A stretch of 5,059 nt of DNA from Burkholderiales bacterium (GTDB lineage Bacteria; Pseudomonadota; Gammaproteobacteria; Burkholderiales; SG8-39). The stretch spans positions 1 to 5,059 of the forward strand of contig SXNB01000189.1 in the NCBI GenBank assembly GCA_005777205.1, read 5' to 3'. Under the pieces are notes generated by a model. That model made no database searches and had not been told where the DNA came from. It saw nothing but the letters and a program-made list of their open reading frames with translations. A program made the translations under genes and the position numbers. Below are positions 1 through 4,766 of this stretch, piece after piece (positions within the stretch are counted from its first letter, which is position 1; the number at the start of each line of letters is the position of its first letter).

Positions 1-749
1 AAGTCGGCGATGGTGAAGTCGGTTTCGTGGCCCACGCCGACCACCACCGGGAGGGCGCTGGCGCAAATCGCGCGCGCCACCGCTTCCTCGTTGAACGGCC
101 AAAGGTCCTCGATCGAGCCGCCGCCGCGCACCAGCAGCAGCACGTCGCATTCGGCACGCCCGGCCGCGATGGCCAGCATTTGCGCGATCTTCGCCGCGGC
201 ACCGTCTCCCTGCACCGGTACCGGATAGACGATGACCGGAATGGATGGATTGCGGCGCTGCAACGTGGTCAGCACGTCCCGCAGCGCGGCAGCGGCGAGC
301 GAGGTGAGGACGCCGATCCGACTGGGATACTCGGGAATGTCTCGCTTGCGGCCTGGATCGAACAGGCCCTCGGCCTGAAGCTTCGCCTTGAGCTTCAGGA
401 AGCGCTCGTTCAGGGGCCCCAGGCCCGCCCGGCGCATGGCTTCGACGGTCAATTGGAAGCGGCCGCGCGGCTCGTACAGGGTTACCAGCGCGCGCGCCTC
501 GACCTTGAGCCCATCCTTCGGCTCCCAGCCCAGGGCGCCTGCGCGGCTGCGGAACATGACGCAGTCCACCTGCGCCTGCTCGTCCTTGAGGACGAAATAG
601 AGATGGCCGGAGGCCGCCGGGCGCAGATTCGATATCTCGCCGCCTATCCACTGCAGCGGATAGCGGTGTTCGAGCGTGTCGCGTGCGCTCCGCAGCAGTT
701 CCGAGACGCTCAGAACCGGCGCTTTCGCCTGGGGATTTCCGGGCTCCAT
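1..749 (-). CDS. xseA: Exodeoxyribonuclease VII large subunit, N-terminal part (3' end off the window)
   Basis: This is the large, catalytic subunit of exonuclease VII, which with many copies of XseB degrades single-stranded DNA to oligonucleotides in the cytoplasm. The 249 visible codons start at ATG 749 (MEPGNPQAKAP...). An OB-fold DNA-binding domain spans about residues 14-105 (QWIGGEISNLRP, GHLYFVLKD), followed by the start of the catalytic domain (PSRIGVLTS, ALRDVLTTLQRRNP). The motifs RGGGSIEDLWPFNEEAVARAI (from R208) and VGHETDFTIAD (to 249) are diagnostic. D158, R208, H241 and D244 fall at a constant +3 offset from the conserved D155, R205, H238 and D241 of E. coli. The family is usually about 400-460 residues, so a little over half is present. 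No clear Shine-Dalgarno sequence precedes the start, but no other ATG, GTG or TTG lies nearby in frame. L151 sits where I expect proline in the usual TSP motif. The gene is divergent from exbB. Identification is very secure. Confidence 0.97.
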   Translation of the reverse strand, partial: MEPGNPQAKAPVLSVSELLRSARDTLEHRYPLQWIGGEISNLRPAASGHLYFVLKDEQAQVDCVMFRSRAGALGWEPKDGLKVEARALVTLYEPRGRFQLTVEAMRRAGLGPLNERFLKLKAKLQAEGLFDPGRKRDIPEYPSRIGVLTSLAAAALRDVLTTLQRRNPSIPVIVYPVPVQGDGAAAKIAQMLAIAAGRAECDVLLLVRGGGSIEDLWPFNEEAVARAICASALPVVVGVGHETDFTIAD

Positions 750-828
750 GGGCAGCGCGGACGATACTACTAATCCACACTCGCGGCGCACAGCCGCCAC
801 AGCGCGCAAGAACTCCGCGCGGAACCTG

Positions 829-857
829 ATTCTTATCCGTAACCTGTTGAGCGGCAA
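829..857 (-). promoter_or_regulatory. Candidate xseA promoter (weak)
   Basis: Reading the minus strand, TTGCCG (857-852) is followed after 17 bases by AAGAAT (834-829). Each matches the sigma-70 consensus at four of six positions. Transcription would begin near 822, giving a leader of about 70 bases before the xseA ATG at 749. The AT-rich dyads at 863-884 lie just upstream. This is consensus matching by eye and could be chance. Confidence 0.25.
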
Positions 858-862
858 ACAGA

Positions 863-884
863 ATTCATTGATGAATAATTAATC
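863..884. repeat. AT-rich island with two overlapping inverted repeats (possible operator)
   Basis: Arms ATTCAT (863-868) and ATGAAT (871-876) form a perfect 6-bp dyad with a 2-base centre. Overlapping it, 870-884 (GATGAATAATTAATC) is a 15-bp palindrome with six of seven symmetric pairs. The patch is strikingly AT-rich in a GC-rich region. It looks like a binding site for a dimeric regulator, but I cannot name one. The second dyad resembles the GAT-AAT/ATT-ATC pattern of Fur sites but has one extra base in each arm, so I do not call it a Fur box. Confidence 0.4.
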
Positions 885-935
885 GCACCCGACTTTCAGG
901 CCCGGCCCTGCCCGTAGCGGAGCGCTGTCGAAAGG

Positions 936-970
936 ATATCCACATACTTACGCACAGCTTTTGTGGATAT
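936..970. promoter_or_regulatory. Cluster of three DnaA-box-like 9-mers, outer pair inverted
   Basis: ATATCCACA at 936-944 and its exact reverse complement TGTGGATAT at 962-970 form a perfect 9-bp inverted repeat. Each differs from the DnaA box TTATCCACA only at the first base. Between them lies TTACGCACA (948-956), seven of nine matches, in the same orientation as the first and 12 bases downstream of it. A weaker match, TTATCCGTA, lies at 833-841. DnaA binds such 9-mers at origins, in titration loci and in some promoters. The site is 91 bases upstream of the candidate exbB -35 element. It could equally be a plain inverted repeat bound by another protein; DnaA binding is inferred from sequence only. 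Confidence 0.45.
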
Positions 971-1060
971 TGTCCCTTCCGCTGGCCGCCCAACTTTGGC
1001 GAAGCCACCGGGCAACGCCGGAATCGAGCGGCCGCCGGCATCGCGGCGCGCTCGCCAAAC

Positions 1061-1089
1061 TTGCCGCAGCGCGGTGCAGAGGCTAAAGT
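1061..1089 (+). promoter_or_regulatory. Candidate sigma-70 promoter for the exbB operon
   Basis: TTGCCG (1061-1066) and TAAAGT (1084-1089) are separated by exactly 17 bases and match four of six consensus positions each. Transcription would start near 1096, leaving a leader of roughly 24 bases before the TTG start of exbB. The discriminator after the -10 is GC-rich (GCGGGC). This is the best-placed promoter-like pair before the operon; it is untested. Confidence 0.45.
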
Positions 1090-1119
1090 GCGGGCACCCG
1101 AAACGACTGGAAAATCAAC

Positions 1120-1755
1120 TTGTTTGCCATCATCCAGGCCGCAGGCTGGCCGATCTGGCCCTTGCTCCTCGCTTCGGTCATCGCCGTCGCCCTGATCATC
1201 GAGCGCTCCGTCACCTTGCGCGCGGTGAAGATTGTCCCGCCGACCCTGCTTGACCAGGTGGTGAGCCTCTACCAGCGCCAGGGCGTATCGCCGGAGGTTG
1301 TGGACAAGTTGGCGAAGGACTCGCCGCTGGGCGAGGTGCTCGCCGCCGGCCTGCGCAACCACGCCAGCCCCCGCCACGTAATGAAGGAGGCCATCGACGA
1401 ATCCGGTCGCGCCGTGGCGCACGACCTGGAGCGCTTCCTGACCACGCTGGGGACCATCGCCACCGCCTCGCCGCTGCTTGGGCTGTTCGGCACCGTGATC
1501 GGCATGATCGAGATCTTCGGCTCGCAATCCCCGACTGGCGGCACCAACCCGCAGCAGCTAGCGCACGGCATCTCGATCGCGCTCTACAACACCGCCTTCG
1601 GCATCGCCATCGCCATCCCGGCCCTCATTTTCCATCGCCACTTCCGCAACATGGTGGATGGCCTCGTGGTGGATATGGAGCAGGCCGCCGGCAAGCTCGT
1701 AGACATCATCCACGGCGAGCGCGAGCATGACGCCAGCGCGCCCAGGGCGCGATGA
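1120..1755 (+). CDS. exbB: ExbB/TolQ/MotA-family proton channel subunit
   Basis: This inner-membrane protein of 211 residues forms, with ExbD, a proton-motive-force-driven motor. There is an N-terminal membrane helix at about 10-28 (WPIWPLLLASVIAVALIIE), a cytoplasmic loop, then helices at about 108-133 (GTIATASPLLGLFGTVIGM, the family's hallmark segment) and 150-171 (NTAFGIAIAIPALIF). The start is TTG 1120: an in-frame stop at 1084 rules out a longer protein, no ATG or GTG lies between, and MFAIIQAAGWPIWP is what I recall from betaproteobacterial homologues. A weak GGA lies 8 bases upstream of the start. By eye alignment with E. coli ExbB, the transmembrane glutamate 176 is replaced by I153. 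The stop overlaps exbD by 4 bases. No TonB or TolA gene is present, so the energised partner is unknown. The family is secure; naming it ExbB rather than TolQ-like rests on the exbD and lpxK neighbours. Confidence 0.92.
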   Translation: MFAIIQAAGWPIWPLLLASVIAVALIIERSVTLRAVKIVPPTLLDQVVSLYQRQGVSPEVVDKLAKDSPLGEVLAAGLRNHASPRHVMKEAIDESGRAVAHDLERFLTTLGTIATASPLLGLFGTVIGMIEIFGSQSPTGGTNPQQLAHGISIALYNTAFGIAIAIPALIFHRHFRNMVDGLVVDMEQAAGKLVDIIHGEREHDASAPRAR

Positions 1756-2168
1756 ACTTCCAGCGCGGGCGCACGCGGGAGGAGCCTGAGATCAACCTGG
1801 TTCCGATGATTGACGTCATGCTGGTGATCCTGATCTTCCTCATGATCACCACCACCTATTCCAAGTACACCGAGCTGCAGATCAACCTGCCCACTGCCGA
1901 CGCCGAGAAGCAGCTCGAGCGCCCGGGCGAGGTTTCGGTGGTGGTGAACGCCCAGGGCCAGTACGTCGTCAACAGGGCGCCGGTCGCGTTCACTTCGGTC
2001 GAGCAGTTGGCAGGAGAGCTGCGCAAGGCCGGCGCCGGCCTGCGCGAGCCGGTGGTTATCATCAGCGCCGATGCTAGCGCCACGCACCAGTCGGTGGTGC
2101 GCGTCATGGAAGCCTCGCGTGTGGCGGGGCTGTCCCAGATCACCTTCACCACCCAGTCCACGAAGTAG
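1752..2168 (+). CDS. exbD: ExbD/TolR-family motor subunit
   Basis: This 138-residue protein is the partner of ExbB in the inner-membrane proton motor. It has a short cytoplasmic N-terminus, one membrane helix at about 17-37 (LVPMIDVMLVILIFLMITTTY) and a periplasmic domain (about 40-138) with the VVISADASATHQSVVRVMEASRVAGL pattern of the family. D21, inside the helix, corresponds to the proton-carrying aspartate (D25 in E. coli ExbD). The ATG at 1752 overlaps the exbB stop in an ATGA junction, so the two are probably translationally coupled; AGGG at 1744-1747 is a weak ribosome binding site only 4 bases away. Its length is typical of ExbD. In Pseudomonas, from memory, an exbBD-like pair also precedes lpxK, so this linkage looks conserved. 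Confidence 0.94.
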   Translation: MNFQRGRTREEPEINLVPMIDVMLVILIFLMITTTYSKYTELQINLPTADAEKQLERPGEVSVVVNAQGQYVVNRAPVAFTSVEQLAGELRKAGAGLREPVVIISADASATHQSVVRVMEASRVAGLSQITFTTQSTK

Positions 2169-2181
2169 TCGCCCCTCCGGC

Positions 2182-3159
2182 GTGAAGCACTGGTACCGCC
2201 CTGGCGCCCTGAAGTGGCTGCTGTGGCCGGCCAGCCTGCTCTACGGCGCGGTCGCCTCCGTCCGCCGCCTCCTGTATGCCGCGCGCCTGCTGCCGCGCCA
2301 CCGCGCTGGCATTCCCGTGATCGTGGTCGGCAACCTCGTGGCCGGTGGCAGCGGCAAGACGCCGCTGGTGCTGTGGATTGCGGAGTTCCTGCGGGCTACC
2401 GGGCGCAAGCCGGGCATCGTCTCGCGCGGCTATGGCGGCACCATCGCCAGGAAGGGCGGGGCGCCGCGCGAGGCGACCATCGCTTCCGATCCGGCCGAGG
2501 TGGGCGACGAGCCGATGCTGCTAGCGCGCCGCAGCGGCTGCCCGGTGTGGGTAGCGCCCGAGCGTATCGCAGCGGTCCGCGCGTTGCGCGCGCAGCATCC
2601 GGATTGCGATCTCATCATCCTGGACGACGGCCTGCAGCACTATTCGCTCGCGCGCGACGTGGAGATCTGCGTAGTGGACGGGCGCGGGTTCGGCAACGGC
2701 ATGCTGCTGCCGGCAGGACCGCTGCGCGAGCCACCGTCGCGGCTCGCCTCGGTGGATGCGGTGGTCAGCCATGGCGCGAAGGTGACGGGTTTCGGCATGC
2801 GGCTGGAGGGCGCTGAACTGATTCGCCTGGCCGACACGAACGACAGGCGCGCGGCATCGGCCTTCAAGGGCCAGCGATTGCATGCGGTTGCGGGCATCGG
2901 CGATCCGAACCGGTTTTTCATGCAACTGATGGCGCTCGGCCTGCAAATCGTCCCTCACCCGTTTCCCGACCATCATCCGTTCAGCGCTGCGGAGCTCGAG
3001 TTTGGCGACGACGCGCCGATCGTGATGACCGAGAAGGACGCGGTAAAATGCAATCCCTTCGCCGGACCGAAGCACTGGGTGTTCCCGGTGCGCACGCGAA
3101 TGGACGACGCGTTCGGCCCCTGGCTCCTGGAGAAGCTCGGTGGATCCAAGACTGCTTGA
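2182..3159 (+). CDS. lpxK: Tetraacyldisaccharide 4'-kinase (lipid A biosynthesis)
   Basis: LpxK transfers the ATP gamma-phosphate to the 4' position of the tetraacyldisaccharide 1-phosphate to make lipid IVA, at the cytoplasmic face of the inner membrane. An N-terminal membrane-associating helix (about 10-37) is followed by the P-loop GNLVAGGSGKTP (50-61), SRGYGG (81-86), VGDEP (107-111), LDDGLQH (147-153) and a C-terminal MTEKDAVKC (282-290), all characteristic of the family. I chose GTG 2182, giving 325 residues, close to the usual 320-345. The longer frame from ATG 2071 would add 37 arginine/serine/proline-rich residues lying inside exbD. No clear ribosome binding site precedes the GTG, which lies 13 bases after the exbD stop, so reinitiation is likely. 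The 3' end overlaps the next gene by 20 bases. MsbA, the usual upstream neighbour in enterics, is absent here. Confidence 0.95.
   Translation: MKHWYRPGALKWLLWPASLLYGAVASVRRLLYAARLLPRHRAGIPVIVVGNLVAGGSGKTPLVLWIAEFLRATGRKPGIVSRGYGGTIARKGGAPREATIASDPAEVGDEPMLLARRSGCPVWVAPERIAAVRALRAQHPDCDLIILDDGLQHYSLARDVEICVVDGRGFGNGMLLPAGPLREPPSRLASVDAVVSHGAKVTGFGMRLEGAELIRLADTNDRRAASAFKGQRLHAVAGIGDPNRFFMQLMALGLQIVPHPFPDHHPFSAAELEFGDDAPIVMTEKDAVKCNPFAGPKHWVFPVRTRMDDAFGPWLLEKLGGSKTA
3129..3132 (+). promoter_or_regulatory. Ribosome binding site for the Trm112-like gene
   Basis: GGAG, followed by AAG, lies inside the end of lpxK with a 7-base spacer to GTG 3140. It supports this GTG start although it forces a 20-base overlap with lpxK. 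Confidence 0.7.
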
Positions 3160-3334
3160 AATCCTGGTGTGCCCGATCTGCAAGGGGCCGCTGCTGTACA
3201 GAAAGGATGCGCACAAGGCCGCCGCCGAGCTCCTCTGCAAGGCCGACCGCCTGGGCTATCCGGTGAAGGACGGCATCCCGGTGATGCTGGAGGAAGAGGC
3301 GAGGAAGCTGCCCCCGGAAGAGGAAATCGCCTGA
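3140..3334 (+). CDS. Trm112/YcaR-family small protein
   Basis: This 64-residue protein begins MDPRLLEILVCPICKGPLLYR and ends in the conserved GYPVKDGIPVMLEEEAR segment, which places it in the Trm112/UPF0434 family represented by E. coli YcaR. Related proteins in eukaryotes and archaea activate methyltransferases; the role of the bacterial lpxK-kdsB-linked form is not well defined, so I assign none. A CxxC pair (C11, C14) and C33 are present, but D36 occupies the place of the fourth zinc-ligand cysteine, as I recall for many proteobacterial members. The GTG start at 3140 has a good ribosome binding site and sits within the last 20 bases of lpxK. The stop overlaps kdsB by 4 bases. The position between lpxK and kdsB is conserved in many proteobacteria. 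Confidence 0.93.
   Translation: MDPRLLEILVCPICKGPLLYRKDAHKAAAELLCKADRLGYPVKDGIPVMLEEEARKLPPEEEIA
3319..3324 (+). promoter_or_regulatory. Ribosome binding site supporting the CTG start of kdsB
   Basis: AGAGGA lies 6 bases upstream of CTG 3331, an ideal distance. It decides the kdsB start because no ATG, GTG or TTG occurs in frame at a position that would keep the family's N-terminus without a long antifamily extension. Confidence 0.65.
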
Positions 3335-4056
3335 GGTTCACGGTCATCGTCCCGGCGCGCTTCGCCTCGAGCCGGTTTCCCGGCAAGCCCCTGGCCGACA
3401 TCGGCGGCAAGCCGATGGTGGTGCGGGTCTGCGAGCGCGCGGTGCAGAGCGGCGCTGCCGCGGTGGCGGTGGCCACTGACGACGGCCGGATCCGGGATGC
3501 GGTCGAACGGGCGGGCTACCGCGCCATCCTGACGCGACCCGACCATCCGTCGGGCACCGACCGCGTCGCCGAGGCCGCCGCCGCGCTGGGCCTTGGTCCA
3601 GACGAAATGGTGGTGAATGTCCAGGGCGACGAGCCGCTCATCCCGCCGCAACTGGTGCGCGAGGTCGCGGCCATGCTGGTCAGCCACGCTGAGGCGGCCG
3701 TCGCCACCGCTTGCCACCTGATCCACGACGCCGAATCGCTCGACAATCCGAACGTGGTCAAGGTGGTGCTCGACGCCCGCGGCTACGCGCTGTACTTCTC
3801 GCGGGCGCGCGTTCCCTACCCCCGCGAGCCGGGCGGCGCGTGGTACCGGCATGCCGGGATCTACGGCTACCGCATGGCGTTCCTGCAGCGCTTCCCTTCG
3901 CTCGCACCCAGTCCGGACGAGAACACCGAAGCGCTCGAGCAGCTTCGCGTGCTGTGGCATGGCCATCGCATCGCGGTCGCGGTCCACGCCGGGGAGATTC
4001 CGCCGGGGGTGGACACGCCCCAGGACCTGGACGCCGTGCGTAGAATGCGCCCATGA
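3331..4056 (+). CDS. kdsB: 3-deoxy-manno-octulosonate cytidylyltransferase (CMP-Kdo synthetase), apparent CTG start
   Basis: KdsB activates Kdo with CTP to CMP-Kdo, releasing pyrophosphate, in the cytoplasm for LPS inner-core assembly. From CTG 3331 the protein has 241 residues (E. coli 248) and reads RFTVIVPARFASSRFPGKPL, with the nucleotide-binding R10 and K19. Further motifs are RPDHPSGTDRVAE (69-81), NVQGDEPLI (96-104, D100 a predicted Mg ligand), YFSRARVPYPRE (155-166), HAGIYGYR (174-181), EALEQLRVL (200-208) and PPGVDTPQDL (224-233, D228 a predicted second Mg ligand). In frame upstream the first ATG is at 3169, deep in the Trm112 frame, and would add 54 unrelated residues. The next internal ATG, residue 29, would remove the active-site N-terminus. 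The CTG overlaps the upstream stop as CTGA, the same geometry as ATGA at adk. Function is certain; the exact start is inferred. Confidence 0.93.
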   Translation: MRFTVIVPARFASSRFPGKPLADIGGKPMVVRVCERAVQSGAAAVAVATDDGRIRDAVERAGYRAILTRPDHPSGTDRVAEAAAALGLGPDEMVVNVQGDEPLIPPQLVREVAAMLVSHAEAAVATACHLIHDAESLDNPNVVKVVLDARGYALYFSRARVPYPREPGGAWYRHAGIYGYRMAFLQRFPSLAPSPDENTEALEQLRVLWHGHRIAVAVHAGEIPPGVDTPQDLDAVRRMRP

Positions 4057-4706
4057 GACTCATCCTCCTCGGCCCTCCCGGTGCCGGCAAGGGCACACAG
4101 GCCGGGTACATCACCGCGCACTTCGGAATTCCGCAGATCTCCACTGGCGACATGCTGCGCGGCGCGATCAAGGCCGGGACGCGGCTTGGGCTGGCGGCGA
4201 AGAGGGTGATGGACGCGGGGTCGCTGGTGTCTGACGAGGTCATCATCGGCCTGGTCAAGGAACGCCTGAAGGCGTCCGATTGCGCGAAGGGATACCTGTT
4301 CGACGGTTTTCCGCGAACCATCCCCCAGGGCGAGGCCCTGCGCGATGCCGGTGTTGGTGTGGACTACGTCGTCGAGATCGACGTCCCCCCGGAGGACATC
4401 ATTGCGCGGATGAGCGGCCGGCGCGTGCACCTCGCCTCGGGCCGGACCTATCACGTCGAGTTCAACCTGCCCAGGACCGAGGGTCTCGATGACCTCACGG
4501 GCGAGCCCTTGGTGCAGCGCGAAGACGACAAGGAACAGACCGTCCGCAAGCGCCTGGAGGTTTATCAGGCGCAGACCCGGCCGCTGATGGCGTTCTACGA
4601 GCGCTGGGCGCAGTCCGGGGCCGCGGCCCCCAAGTACCGCAGGATCGCCGGCGTCGGTGGCGTCGAGGCCATCCGCGACCGCACCATCGCCGCGCTGCAG
4701 AGGTGA
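4053..4706 (+). CDS. adk: Adenylate kinase
   Basis: Adk interconverts ATP + AMP and two ADP in the cytoplasm and is essential for nucleotide balance. The 217-residue protein has the P-loop GPPGAGKGT (7-15), the AMP-binding ISTGDMLR (29-36, T31 and R36), FDGFPRT (83-89, R88) and a long LID domain (about 122-160) with R123, R156 and R167; these numbers coincide with E. coli Adk. The LID lacks the four zinc cysteines found in many Gram-positive forms and carries the HxxSGRxYH pattern of Gram-negative ones. FNLP (137-140) replaces the FNPP I expect, a mild variation. The ATG at 4053 overlaps the kdsB stop as ATGA. No good ribosome binding site is present, so coupling to kdsB translation is likely. 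A TAGAAT hexamer lies just upstream (4041-4046). Its length is slightly above the E. coli 214. Confidence 0.97.
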   Translation: MRLILLGPPGAGKGTQAGYITAHFGIPQISTGDMLRGAIKAGTRLGLAAKRVMDAGSLVSDEVIIGLVKERLKASDCAKGYLFDGFPRTIPQGEALRDAGVGVDYVVEIDVPPEDIIARMSGRRVHLASGRTYHVEFNLPRTEGLDDLTGEPLVQREDDKEQTVRKRLEVYQAQTRPLMAFYERWAQSGAAAPKYRRIAGVGGVEAIRDRTIAALQR

Positions 4707-4707
4707 G

Positions 4708-4724
4708 GCGGGCCTGAGGGCCGC
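4708..4724 (+). terminator. GC-rich hairpin after adk (weak terminator candidate)
   Basis: Immediately after the adk stop, GCGGGCC (4708-4714) and GGGCCGC (4718-4724) can pair at six of seven positions around a TGA loop, with one G-G mismatch. No run of T follows (TGTCGTCT), so a canonical intrinsic terminator is not present. It may attenuate transcription or protect the mRNA end. Confidence 0.3.
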
Positions 4725-4731
4725 TGTCGTC

Positions 4732-4740
4732 TGCTAAAAT
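4732..4740 (+). promoter_or_regulatory. Candidate extended -10 promoter for hppA
   Basis: TGCTAAAAT contains an extended -10 TG motif and TAAAAT, five of six matches to TATAAT. No recognisable -35 lies 16-18 bases upstream, as is common for extended -10 promoters. Transcription would begin near 4747, a leader of about 20 bases, and could free hppA from the upstream operon. Confidence 0.4.
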
Positions 4741-4743
4741 CCG

Positions 4744-4757
4744 CCCCTTTTCAGGGG
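4744..4757 (+). repeat. Small inverted repeat overlapping the hppA ribosome binding site
   Basis: CCCCT (4744-4748) can pair with AGGGG (4753-4757) around a TTTC loop. The 3' arm includes the start of the purine-rich ribosome binding site of hppA, so folding would partly hide it. The stem is only 5 bp, so its stability is modest. Confidence 0.35.
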
Positions 4758-4759
4758 AG
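4753..4759 (+). promoter_or_regulatory. Strong ribosome binding site of hppA
   Basis: AGGGGAG, with GGAG at 4756-4759, lies 7 bases before ATG 4767. It is the strongest Shine-Dalgarno sequence in the window and fixes the hppA start. Confidence 0.75.
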
Positions 4760-4766
4760 AGTCTGA

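Larger units (their letters stand above)
750..1119. other. Divergent xseA-exbB intergenic region (370 bp, no gene)
   Basis: I find no credible coding sequence here; the reading frames crossing it are extensions of frames antisense to xseA or exbB. From left to right it holds weak promoter-like hexamers reading toward xseA (829-857), an AT-rich island with two overlapping dyads (863-884), an imperfect GC-rich palindrome (897-910), a cluster of DnaA-box-like 9-mers (936-970), a very GC-rich stretch (about 1010-1060) and a promoter-like pair before exbB (1061-1089). The AT-rich patches stand out against the GC-rich surroundings. The length is generous for a genome whose other gene junctions here are overlaps or short gaps, which fits a regulatory role. 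Confidence 0.8.

Noticed and set aside
27..773. A 248-codon plus-strand open frame opposite xseA
   Set aside because: It is antisense to a clear xseA, is rich in arginine, alanine and glutamine, and shows no family resemblance; long antisense frames are expected in GC-rich DNA.
870..884. Fur box upstream of exbB
   Set aside because: The dyad has an extra base in each half compared with the Fur pattern, and it lies far from the exbB promoter.
934..941. GGATATCC palindrome
   Set aside because: An 8-bp palindrome alone is expected by chance; it is more simply part of the DnaA-box-like repeat.
1017..1039. GCCGG/CCGGC inverted repeat with an internal GCGGCCGC
   Set aside because: Short arms in extremely GC-rich sequence are expected by chance, and no T-run or other functional mark accompanies them.
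865..1527. A 220-codon minus-strand open frame opposite exbB
   Set aside because: Low-complexity composition and full overlap with the conserved exbB coding region; it also runs through the intergenic dyads.
2071..2181. Upstream ATG extension of lpxK
   Set aside because: It would add 37 residues translated from within exbD with no resemblance to the LpxK N-terminus; GTG 2182 gives the expected length.
3256..3987. A 243-codon minus-strand open frame opposite kdsB
   Set aside because: It mirrors the kdsB frame and shows no recognisable domain.
4010..4046. A full promoter for a leaderless adk transcript
   Set aside because: TAGAAT at 4041 is a good -10 and would place the start at the ATG, but the only -35-like hexamer (TGGACA, 4010-4015) is 25 bases away, too far for sigma-70.
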